This document shows, piece by piece, positions 1 to 6,058 of a stretch of 16,437 nucleotides of DNA (its first letter is position 1; the number at the start of each line of letters is the position of its first letter). Origin of the DNA: JANLQX01 sp043775075 (lineage in GTDB: Bacteria; Actinomycetota; Acidimicrobiia; Acidimicrobiales; JANYDT01). The notes beneath the pieces are model-generated. The model had not been told where the DNA came from. It saw nothing but the letters and a program-made list of their open reading frames with translations, and did no database searches. The translations under genes were made by a program, and so were the position numbers. The DNA lies in contig JAYVSS010000253.1 in assembly GCA_043775075.1 (NCBI GenBank), forward strand, positions 1-16,437, in the 5' to 3' direction.

Positions 1-14
1 CCCATGCGCGGTAG

Positions 15-1544
15 CTAACTTCGGGCGCAAGCCGCGAGTGTTTTGTCTAACGGGACGTGTTTCTTCTCGTTCCTATCTTCGCCTTTCGAGAGCAGCCCGT
101 CGCTTCCGCTACGCATTGTCGGGTTCTGGGTGGCTTTCCACGTGAGGTCGTCGTTTAGGGTGTCGCTTTGGTAGAGGTCGGCGTCGTAGTCGGCGGTGCC
201 GTATCGAATGATGTCGTCGTTGTCATTGGCGATGTCGTTCCCAACGGCGTGGTGAACTGGTGGGCCGGCCGATGGTGGCCGGGGAGTGAGGTCGATCCAT
301 CTGGTTTGGACGTGTTCGCCCGACGGGTGGCGGTACGCATGTTTGTTCGGTGGTGCGGGTGGTGGCCCTGTTGGTGGTGTCGGGTTTGGTCCGCTGATGA
401 ATGGGGACCCGTTGCGGTGACGGAACACGAGTCCGTTCGCGGCGTGGGGGTCACCTTCGATCGTGTAGGTGCCGTCGTGGTGACGATGATGGTGATCTGA
501 ACAAAGACTCACGAGATTCGACATGTCGGTGGTGCCGTCGTGTTCCCAGTGGATGAGGTGGTGGACTTCGATGTGACGGCGCACGCATCCGGGAAATCGG
601 CAAACCTGGTCGCGATCGATAACGGCACGCCGAGTGTGCGCCGGAATGGTTCGGGTGGCTCTGCCGATGTTGATCGGTGTGCCGTCTTTGATGGTTGCGA
701 GATGCAGCGTGGTGTCACAGAGGACCTGCGAACGGACGGCGGCGGGAAGTATGGGCCCGCCGTTGATCCAGGCTGAGGTGGGTGTGATGTGCAGATACAC
801 CCGGTACCGTTCCGAGCGGCTCACGGAGCCTGTCGCGGCGAGTGATCGTCGACAGACTTCGACCAGTGCGTCGGCCCACGTGACGTCGTGTTTGCCGGCC
901 CGGTAGAGGGCGTCGTGGGCTTGGCGCAACGCAGCATCAATCTCGGCGCCATGGAGCGCGTTCAGGTCGCCGCTGATGCGAAAGCGACCGACGTCATCGA
1001 AGTGTGCGGACAATCGGTCGTTGGGTTCTGCCGTGCGTTCTTCTGACGGTCCCCGTCCGCCCGATGCGCGCGGTTGGCCCGGTGATGGTTCATTTGGGGT
1101 GGCGTGGGTGTTTGCTGGGGCTGGGTCGTCGGCGACCGTGTCGTGGTGGCGGGGGGTGAACGAGTAGCGACGCAGTACCGACGCCAATTGTGGAACGCTG
1201 AGCGACTTCGCCAGTTCGCAGGCCTGGGCGTCGTAACCCGCCGGTGCGTAACGGGCGATCGTGACCGCTTGCTCAAATGAAAGCATGGCGTTGTTCAGGG
1301 TGGCGATGGTTTCGACGAGCTCGCCAGCGCGACTGGCGAGCAGCACCAGGTCAATGGCTCGCGACCTGCTCACTCCGGTTTTCCAAATCAGCCAGTGTTC
1401 GGGCGACCGAATCCCGGCAACTTCCCACGAACCATTTTGGAGAAGTTCGATGACGAGGCCAACCATCTGTCCGTGGGCGACATGTAAATGCCCGCACGCC
1501 TCGCTGACCCGCCTTTCCAGATCGTTTGGCTCGGCCGGACTCAT
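15..1544 (-). CDS. 13E12-repeat family protein: DUF222 domain with C-terminal HNH endonuclease domain
   Basis: The 509-aa protein has a helical DUF222 region (about residues 5–290) and an HNH nuclease module near 312–362. The module shows a Cys pair (C315 and C320 in CRFPGC), the EVHHLIHW histidines (H328, H329), the SNLVSLC segment (N343, C348) and a His cluster at 351–354, which is the metal-binding and catalytic layout of HNH enzymes. The tail from about 365 on is proline-rich and low in complexity, as is common in this family. The family is abundant and multicopy in actinobacteria (REP13E12 proteins of Mycobacterium). Its cellular job is unsettled; a DNA-cutting role, mobile or DNA-damage related, is inferred from the HNH domain. 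The ATG at 1544 has no ribosome-binding site but sits 7 nt after a good -10 box, so translation is probably leaderless. A LexA-like box overlaps the promoter. The gene borders IS debris. Confidence 0.9.
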   Translation of the reverse strand: MSPAEPNDLERRVSEACGHLHVAHGQMVGLVIELLQNGSWEVAGIRSPEHWLIWKTGVSRSRAIDLVLLASRAGELVETIATLNNAMLSFEQAVTIARYAPAGYDAQACELAKSLSVPQLASVLRRYSFTPRHHDTVADDPAPANTHATPNEPSPGQPRASGGRGPSEERTAEPNDRLSAHFDDVGRFRISGDLNALHGAEIDAALRQAHDALYRAGKHDVTWADALVEVCRRSLAATGSVSRSERYRVYLHITPTSAWINGGPILPAAVRSQVLCDTTLHLATIKDGTPINIGRATRTIPAHTRRAVIDRDQVCRFPGCVRRHIEVHHLIHWEHDGTTDMSNLVSLCSDHHHRHHDGTYTIEGDPHAANGLVFRHRNGSPFISGPNPTPPTGPPPAPPNKHAYRHPSGEHVQTRWIDLTPRPPSAGPPVHHAVGNDIANDNDDIIRYGTADYDADLYQSDTLNDDLTWKATQNPTMRSGSDGLLSKGEDRNEKKHVPLDKTLAACARS

Positions 1545-1580
1545 GGGTTATATCGTACATACGTTCGTACGAGATGTCAA
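1545..1580 (-). promoter_or_regulatory. SOS-type promoter: LexA-like box inside a leaderless promoter of the 13E12 gene
   Basis: Read on the minus strand: -35 TTGACA (1580–1575), a 17-bp spacer, -10 TACGAT (1557–1552), then 7 nt to the ATG at 1544. A box CGAACGTATGTACG (1567–1554) spans the spacer and -10. It matches 13 of 14 positions of the actinobacterial/Bacillus SOS consensus CGAACRNRYGTTCG. It lies within a perfect 6+8+6 inverted repeat, 1553–1572. In M. tuberculosis, several 13E12 genes are reported members of the LexA regulon, so repression by LexA and induction by DNA damage is the natural inference. No Shine-Dalgarno sequence is present. Confidence 0.65.
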
Positions 1581-1619
1581 GTACATTCGTAATGTTTCCG
1601 GTCACCTCCACGGCACCGT

Positions 1620-1895
1620 TTCGGCCGACTTGTCCCCTCAGTGCCGCCAACTCGACCGCCTGCACGACACTTGTTGTCGTGAGCCGATCGACTTCGTGTT
1701 GCTACCGGGTGATCTCGGTCTGCTCGGACCGGTCAACTTTGCGTTGCCCTGGGCGAGTAGACAGCGAGCCGACAACGCGGCGATCGCAGCGGCGCCGGCG
1801 ACCTTGCGAACGGTCATGATTGTGGACCGGTCGACACCGGCGCCGGCAGCTGATTGCGCAGTGGTGATCTGACTGGCGAGCATCCGCAGCCACAC
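1620..1895 (-). pseudogene. Degraded IS3-type orfA (transposase N-terminal helix-turn-helix) remnant
   Basis: On the minus strand from 1895 the frame reads a helix-turn-helix-like stretch (ITTAQSAAGAGVDRSTIM, then VAGAAAIAALS). It then shifts frame near 1755–1775 into STRPGQRKVDRSEQTEITR, hits a TAG, and continues in that same frame as HEVDRLTTTSVVQAVELAALRG. That order (HTH, RPG linker, coiled VDRL…VVxQAVELAALRG) is that of actinobacterial IS3-family orfA proteins. With one frameshift and one nonsense codon it is dead. Homology fades near 1620, just upstream of the SOS promoter. It lies downstream of the orfB remnant in the minus direction, so it probably comes from a different IS copy. The family assignment rests on memory of such proteins. 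Confidence 0.5.
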
Positions 1896-2086
1896 GTCGT
1901 TCTTCTACACGCTGGAAAAACATCTTCTGCGTTTTGCGTGGCGTAGTGGACTGATGAGTGCATGCGGTGAGTCCTCGGGTTCTGGCAGCGTCAACGCATC
2001 TCGCGGCACCTGAAAATTCAGAGAGACATTGCGTTGAAGTAGGGCGGCATCGGCGGACTGGTCGTTCGATCTTTGTTGCCGATGTT

Positions 2087-2419
2087 GTGAGGGCGTCGAG
2101 GTTCGTCGCCCGGGGCGCTGCCGGGATTGCGAGACGTGTCGGGCTGCTGCGAGGGATTGTTTTCACGGTTGTCGTTGCTCTGCTTGGGACCTTGTTGCCG
2201 GGTGGTGTGCCGGTTTCGGCAGGTGGGTGCAAACCCCTGATGTTGGAGTCGGGTTGGTTGGTTAGGCAGCGATTGGGCGGTAGTGGTCGTGGTGTGCCTG
2301 GTTCGGTGTGCGTAACCCGAGACTCATATGTGCACGTTGGTTATTACACCAGGATTCGATCCACCAATACAAGTCTCGATGAAGGACGTTCGGATCATTC
2401 CATTGATACCTATAAATGA
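2087..2419 (+). pseudogene. Truncated secreted-protein gene: signal peptide cut by IS sequence
   Basis: From a GTG at 2087 the frame gives an Arg-rich start, then a hydrophobic core (GIVFTVVVALLGTLLPGG) and a signal-peptidase-like site PVSA-GG. At about 2228 the reading frame enters sequence that belongs to the opposite-strand IS3 element and carries on only as antisense sequence to 2419. The visible native part is therefore about 47 residues. A secreted protein gene interrupted just after its signal peptide would explain this. No clear ribosome-binding site was seen, and the start could be further upstream (ATG 1958). The identity of the mature protein cannot be told. Confidence 0.3.
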
Positions 2420-2818
2420 GTTCTCTCTTCAGCGTTGCGAAAAAAGACTCGGCGGCAGCATTGTCCCAACACACACCGGTCCGTCCCATCGACTGACGGA
2501 TTTTATACAGTGCACAAACGTTGGCGAAGTCGGTTGAGGTGTACTGGGCAGCGAACCGCGGTCGGAATGAAAAATGATCCCAGCCCGAATCCGGTGTGCG
2601 CGGCGTCGAACGGCGGCATGTAAAGCCATCGAGACGAGGTCAGTGCGCATGTGATCAGCAAACGCCCACCCAATCACTTGTTTCGTGGCGGCGTCGATGA
2701 CCGTGGCCAAGAACCAGAACCGGCCGTTGACCCGCAGATAGGTGATGTCGCCGTACCAGACGATGTCTGGTCGACACGGCTGGAACCGTCGTTCCACAAG
2801 GTCGGGGAACGACGCCGT
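2262..2818 (-). pseudogene. IS3-family transposase orfB, 5'-truncated and frameshifted
   Basis: This is the rve/DDE integrase part of an IS3-type OrfB. The first frame carries PDLVERRFQPCRPDIVWYGD with the first catalytic Asp in DITYL, and the second Asp in FHSDRG. About 5 extra bases at 2547–2551 then break the frame. The second frame continues QYTSTDF, GVCWDNAAAESFFATLK with the catalytic Glu, and the family's C-terminal block (QRAHMSLGLRTPNQ), to a TAA at 2262. All three catalytic residues survive but in two frames. The N-terminal third of OrfB and any orfA partner are missing at the junction near 2818. Decay, not programmed frameshifting, is the simple reading, since IS3 frameshifting occurs between orfA and orfB and not inside the catalytic core. 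Confidence 0.85.
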
Positions 2819-3921
2819 TGGGCGCCGGTGGTGTGCCAGGCGAGGATCGGTTCCATCCACTGCCGTAGGGTACGTCCGAGGCCTTTGATCTCTTTTACAG
2901 TCGAGATTCGGCATTCGTCGCTGATCCCGTTGACCCATATGCGGGTGACGGGTTCGTCGTTCCAAAGGGTGTTGGTGTCACGGACGAGTTCTTTCGTAGT
3001 GAGGGCTTCCCGGACGCGGCCGTCAGGGTCACCGATGGCCAGGTAGGTGTCAAGGCGGGCCTTTGCTTTCGACCCGGCCAGGATCTTCTCGGCGGCGATC
3101 AGCAATAGTTTCCGGGCCCGGAACAACGGATCATCTTTGCGGATACGATGGCCGTGTTGTTCGGTTTGCACACGCCGCCGCACACGGTCCAAGGCCCGGC
3201 TCCCAACACCAACAACATGGAACGGGTCGGCAACGAGTGTGGCGTTCACGAACCCGGTCTCCGGTGCAAGGATGGCTTTGCGGAACGGTTCATGAAGATC
3301 AGTTACGACAGCGGTCACATGGTCACGCCACGCCTTGTCACGGGTGATCAGCCAGGCGGTCAGATCGGCGGATTGGCGACTGTCGAACACGTCGATCACG
3401 AAATGTTGATCGACATCAACAACCGATCCGAGCCATGTTGTTGGATGCTTCGCGGTGGCCGACTGGAAACAGGTTTCGTCGACCCCGACCGACGTCGTCG
3501 GTCCGACCCGGTCCGGGTCATCGATCAACGCTTTCGACCAGTACGTAACGGTGTCCATCACGGTGTGCCACGACACTCCCAGCTCGGTGGCGAGATGCGT
3601 GACCGGTCTGATGTTGGCACCGATTTGACGGGTGGCCCCATGCCCGGCCCGGACCGTTATCGCTGTGCAGTTTGCGGCGACAATGTCATCGCCGCGCTCC
3701 GTCCACGTGCCGCCACACGCACCAGGGCATGCCCACCGGTATTTACGCCAATACAGTGTCGACGGACGGCCACATATCGGGAGATCAGCAACCACTAAAA
3801 CCGGGCGGTCTTTCACGACGGCCTGCATTCCGCAGCGTCGACAGAACGAACGTTTCGGTTTCGAATGGACATGAAGGCGGGCGACCGTCGGGTCGCTGTC
3901 ATCGAAACCGATGATCGTCAT
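2819..3921 (-). pseudogene. ISL3-family transposase, C-terminally truncated and fused to IS3 sequence
   Basis: From the ATG at 3921 about 366 residues match the ISL3 transposase plan. There is an N-terminal zinc-ribbon-like part (FCRRCGM, then WACPGACGGTW), an HTH-like segment (ATELGVSWHTVMDTV), the first catalytic Asp in VGVDET, and the second in VADPFHVV. The conserved C-terminal block starts (GLGRTLRQWMEPILAWHTTGA), but the frame leaves the family at 2821, just before the region that carries the catalytic Glu. The ORF then runs about 48 codons out of frame through the IS3 fragment to a stop at 2674. No Shine-Dalgarno sequence precedes the ATG, and an upstream in-frame start (around LNLPD) is possible. 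Loss of the Glu makes it inactive. Confidence 0.85.
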
Positions 3922-4152
3922 GTCCGGTAGGTTCAGCGGCTCTTCGCGTCTAACGGGCTTTTCGCGCGGGGCTTGGTTTCGCCGTTGAGTGATTTGCCGG
4001 ATTGCCGTGTGACTGAAGCGAGGCCGGCGTTGGAGGCGAGTCTGTCATCGGTGGCGAACCGGTCGGGGTGGCTGATCGCGACAAACCAACGGAGCGATCT
4101 CCTATCCCTGGACCGCGCTGAGGTTCCCACATGCCGGTTTAGAGTTTTCGTC
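3922..4152 (+). other. Gap between IS debris and the Trm112-like gene; no gene supported
   Basis: Open frames run through here on both strands but none shows a recognisable motif. The plus frame that leads into the Trm112-like gene has no start with a ribosome-binding site. The only likely signal is a -10-like TAGAGT at 4140–4145, 7 nt before the ATG at 4153, which would give a leaderless transcript; no convincing -35 box accompanies it. The stretch may contain the lost ISL3 end. Confidence 0.4.
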
Positions 4153-4383
4153 ATGGCCCTTGCTCCCCAACTTCTCGAAATTCTTGCCTGCCCGGAAGAC
4201 AAGGGGCCGCTCTTGTACGGGACCGACGGGGGCTCAGAGATCTTGTACAACCCCCGCCTGTCCCGGGTATACGACGTCAAGGACGGCATTCCGGTCCTCT
4301 TGATCGACGAAGCTCGCTCGGTGGACGCCGCCGAATCTGCCCGACTCGATGCGCTCGGACTCACTCCCACCTTTGTTGCGTAG
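4153..4383 (+). CDS. Trm112-like (UPF0434) small protein
   Basis: A 76-aa protein starting MALAPQLLEILACPEDKGPL and continuing NPRLSRVYDVKDGIPVLLIDEA, the signature of the bacterial Trm112p-like/UPF0434 family. Eukaryotic and archaeal Trm112 is a zinc protein that activates several methyltransferases; the bacterial role is not settled. This copy has one cysteine only (C13), so the four-Cys zinc site is absent, which I believe is usual for actinobacterial members. The ATG at 4153 is chosen over a longer frame from 3973 because family homology starts there and a TAGAGT -10 box lies 7 nt upstream. ComF follows 37 nt downstream and is probably co-transcribed. Confidence 0.85.
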   Translation: MALAPQLLEILACPEDKGPLLYGTDGGSEILYNPRLSRVYDVKDGIPVLLIDEARSVDAAESARLDALGLTPTFVA

Positions 4384-4420
4384 CGAGAAATTGTCATAGG
4401 GGTGGGCGCACACTGTCGGG

Positions 4421-5059
4421 GTGTGGCGCCTTCTCCTCCCGTTGACCTGTCCGTCGTGTGGCGCGCCGTGCCGGGCCGTTTGCCGAACGTGTCGACCGGC
4501 GTTTCCACCTCGATTAGGCGCTCAGGTACCGTCCGGGCTGGACGCGCTGTGGTGTCCATTCGCCTACGACGGAGCGGTCAAGCATCTCGTGCTGGCGTCG
4601 AAAGCGACCGCTTCGCACGGTTGGCTGGAAGTGATGGCCACTCTTTTGCCGCGGCCTAAGGTCGGGGCCGCGGGGCCAACAAACGCCCTGGTTACCTGGG
4701 CCACCGGCTCGGCTGCGCATCGACGCCAGCGGGGTTACGACCCAGCCGAGCGCCTCGCTCGCCGGTACGCTCGAGTGAGCAGTCTTGGTTGTTCTTCGTT
4801 GCTTCGCCGAGTTGGCGGTCCCCAGGAAGGACGGACTCTGGCCGAGCGATCAGCATTGCAGTTCTCGCCCCGTCGGTCTCTTTCGGGCGGCGGGTCGCAT
4901 ACGGTCTTCCTGGTCGACGACGTCGTCACGACCGGGGCGTCGATGTCAAGGTCGGCCGAAGCGTTGCGTCAGGCGGGCGCCCACGTTGTTATCGGGGTGG
5001 CCTTTGCCCAGCGGGAGTGGGATGAACGATGGTTGAAATCTGGCGTAACTGAACATTGA
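4421..5059 (+). CDS. ComF family phosphoribosyltransferase-like protein
   Basis: The 212-aa protein has the ComF plan. An N-terminal zinc finger (C10, C13, C21, C24) is followed by the FAYDGAVKHLVLASK segment near residue 48, the HRRQRGYDPAERLAR motif at about 100–115, and a type I phosphoribosyltransferase PRPP loop VFLVDDVVTTGAS at 162–174. ComF is needed for DNA uptake in naturally competent bacteria, but homologues are widespread in species not known to be competent. A nucleotide-scavenging or DNA-processing role is possible. The GTG at 4421 is used because it precedes the zinc finger directly; no strong ribosome-binding site is visible. It follows the Trm112-like gene by 37 nt. Confidence 0.88.
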   Translation: MWRLLLPLTCPSCGAPCRAVCRTCRPAFPPRLGAQVPSGLDALWCPFAYDGAVKHLVLASKATASHGWLEVMATLLPRPKVGAAGPTNALVTWATGSAAHRRQRGYDPAERLARRYARVSSLGCSSLLRRVGGPQEGRTLAERSALQFSPRRSLSGGGSHTVFLVDDVVTTGASMSRSAEALRQAGAHVVIGVAFAQREWDERWLKSGVTEH

Positions 5060-5104
5060 TTGGTGAAGTAGACGACAGGGAAGGACAGCGGTGTATGGTC
5101 GGCC

Positions 5105-5260
5105 ATGGGCCGGTTCGCAAACTTTCAGACGGCACCCGAAACGTTCGGCTTCAGCCCGATGCTGGATGCGCCGAAGTCCCATGGACAGTGGTCGCCGATT
5201 CGTGGCGAGGAGGGCTGCGAACAAGCAGGCGACACGGGCAACACCAACGCATCACCCTGA
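5105..5260 (+). CDS. Possible 51-aa small protein upstream of hpf
   Basis: An ATG at 5105 opens a 51-codon frame to a TGA at 5258–5260. It starts MGRFANFQTAPETFGFSPML and is polar throughout, with one cysteine and no membrane segment. By my count G/C at the three codon positions is about 59, 57 and 73 percent, mildly coding-like. A -10-like TATGGT (5094–5099) ends 5 nt before the ATG, which suggests a leaderless message; no -35 box was found. It ends 24 nt before the hpf start, so it would be the first gene of an hpf transcript. The region may equally be the untranslated leader of hpf. No homologue comes to mind. Confidence 0.3.
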   Translation: MGRFANFQTAPETFGFSPMLDAPKSHGQWSPIRGEEGCEQAGDTGNTNASP

Positions 5261-5270
5261 CCAATCAACC

Positions 5271-5276
5271 AGGAGG
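5271..5276 (+). promoter_or_regulatory. Ribosome-binding site of hpf
   Basis: AGGAGG, 8 nt before the GTG at 5285. It is one of the few clear Shine-Dalgarno sequences in the window and fixes the hpf start. Confidence 0.85.
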
Positions 5277-5284
5277 AACCCGCG

Positions 5285-5893
5285 GTGCAGATCACGTTCA
5301 AAAGCAGAAATCTGGTTATGTCCGACCGTTTGAAGGCGGTAACCACGGAAAAAATCAGCAGACTGACGAAATATCTTGAAGGTATGGACAACGCTGACGT
5401 CACGTTCTTTGAAGAAAAGAACAAACGAATTGCGGCCCACGAAGTATGCGAGGTCGTGCTCTTTGGTCACGGCCACTATGTCCGAGCGAAAGCAACCGCA
5501 CCCGATGCGATTGCCGCAGTGGACCTTGTCGTGGACAAGCTCGCCCATCAGCTAACCAAACTGAAAGGCCGGGTCATCATCCGTCACCACAGTCATTCGC
5601 ACCATAACGGCGTCGCCAAGGTCAACGGCACGAAGAGCGCAAAGGGCGCCACTGCCGTTCTCGATCGAACTCTTGTCGTACCTGCTCCGATTCCGGTGGG
5701 CGAGGACGATACCGTCGCCCGGATCGTTAGGAAAAAACAGTTTGTGATGCACCCCATGACGCCCGACGAGGCGGCGCTCAAGCTTGACCTTTTGCAGCAT
5801 GATTTCTTCCTCTTCACCAACGCCGAAACGGGACGTGCGTCGGTGTTGTACCGCCGGGAGGATGGGCATTTGGGCCTCATTGATGCAGCGTGA
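5285..5893 (+). CDS. hpf: Ribosome hibernation promoting factor, long form
   Basis: A 202-aa protein of the long HPF class. The N-terminal S30AE domain (about residues 1–100, starting MQITFKSRNL) binds the 30S decoding region. A basic, His-rich linker (RHHSHSHHNG) follows. The C-terminal dimerisation domain (about 145–202) shows IVRKKQFVMHPMTPDEAAL, HDFFLFTN and VLYRREDGHLGLI, the hallmark that lets long HPF pair 70S ribosomes into 100S dimers under stress. The start is a GTG with AGGAGG upstream. In actinobacteria the gene commonly lies close to secA, as here, but the two are separated by a terminator and a secreted-protein gene. Its last residues (GLID) are encoded by a 13-bp word repeated 53 bp downstream. 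Confidence 0.95.
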   Translation: MQITFKSRNLVMSDRLKAVTTEKISRLTKYLEGMDNADVTFFEEKNKRIAAHEVCEVVLFGHGHYVRAKATAPDAIAAVDLVVDKLAHQLTKLKGRVIIRHHSHSHHNGVAKVNGTKSAKGATAVLDRTLVVPAPIPVGEDDTVARIVRKKQFVMHPMTPDEAALKLDLLQHDFFLFTNAETGRASVLYRREDGHLGLIDAA

Positions 5894-5937
5894 GTGGTTG
5901 GCTCGCTCTTTCGACGATCGAGCAGGGCCTCATTGAT
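5872..5937 (+). repeat. 13-bp direct repeat at the 3' end of hpf
   Basis: GGGCCTCATTGAT occurs at 5872–5884, encoding part of the Hpf C-terminus, and again at 5925–5937 in the downstream gap. It may be a short duplication scar. Confidence 0.6.
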
Positions 5938-5941
5938 CGGA

Positions 5942-5960
5942 GTCATCACACTTTGATGAC
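5942..5960. repeat. Perfect 7-bp inverted repeat downstream of hpf
   Basis: GTCATCA, a 5-base loop CACTT, and TGATGAC. It lies between the hpf stop and the intrinsic terminator. It could be an mRNA 3' stem or a protein-binding site; there is no T-tract. Confidence 0.5.
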
Positions 5961-5999
5961 ATAGGGGCAACGATTCGCCCATCCGAAACGACAATGATG

Positions 6000-6033
6000 C
6001 AGGGGTCCGGTTCTCCGGGCCCCTGTTGCTTTT
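6000..6033 (+). terminator. Rho-independent terminator after hpf
   Basis: An 11-bp GC-rich stem (CAGGGGTCCGG at 6000–6010 with CCGGGCCCCTG at 6015–6025, one G·U pair), a TTCT loop, then TTGCTTTT. It lies 107 nt past the hpf stop and 25 nt before the next ATG, so the secreted-protein gene probably has to be expressed by read-through or from a promoter overlapping the terminator. Confidence 0.88.
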
Positions 6034-6058
6034 CCCGCCAACTAGAAGATCGCCTGCC

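Larger units (their letters stand above)
2228..3940 (-). mobile_element. Composite IS remnant: 3' part of an IS3 element fused to the 5' part of an ISL3 element
   Basis: Two transposase fragments in the same minus orientation abut at about 2818–2821. The lower-coordinate border is placed at 2228 because a TG-starting stretch (TGCAAACCCCTGATGTTGGA) stands there just outside the orfB stop, as expected for an IS3-type end, and because the plus-strand secreted ORF stops making sense there. The upper border is set loosely past the ISL3 start at 3921; no matching inverted repeat was found. Neither element looks able to move by itself. Confidence 0.6.

Noticed and set aside
1702..2232. Long 176-aa minus frame across the IS region
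   Set aside because: Only its last ~20 residues belong to the orfA remnant; the rest shows no motif and overlaps the signal-peptide frame on the other strand.
3938..3957. GGCTCTTCGCG next to the ISL3 start, resembling the GGCTCTT-type ends of ISL3 elements, and a 10-bp word GTCTAACGGG also found at 45–54
   Set aside because: The GGCTCTT reads outward in the wrong direction for the end of this element, no partner repeat was found, and 10-bp matches are expected many times by chance in a window this size.
5100..5112. CGGCC-ATG-GGCCG hairpin before hpf
   Set aside because: A 5-bp stem with a 3-nt loop and no T-tract; too weak to call a terminator or riboswitch.
5148..5159. CGAAACGTTCGG upstream of hpf as a second SOS box
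   Set aside because: The half-sites are too close together for the 14-bp LexA consensus; it is only a short palindrome.
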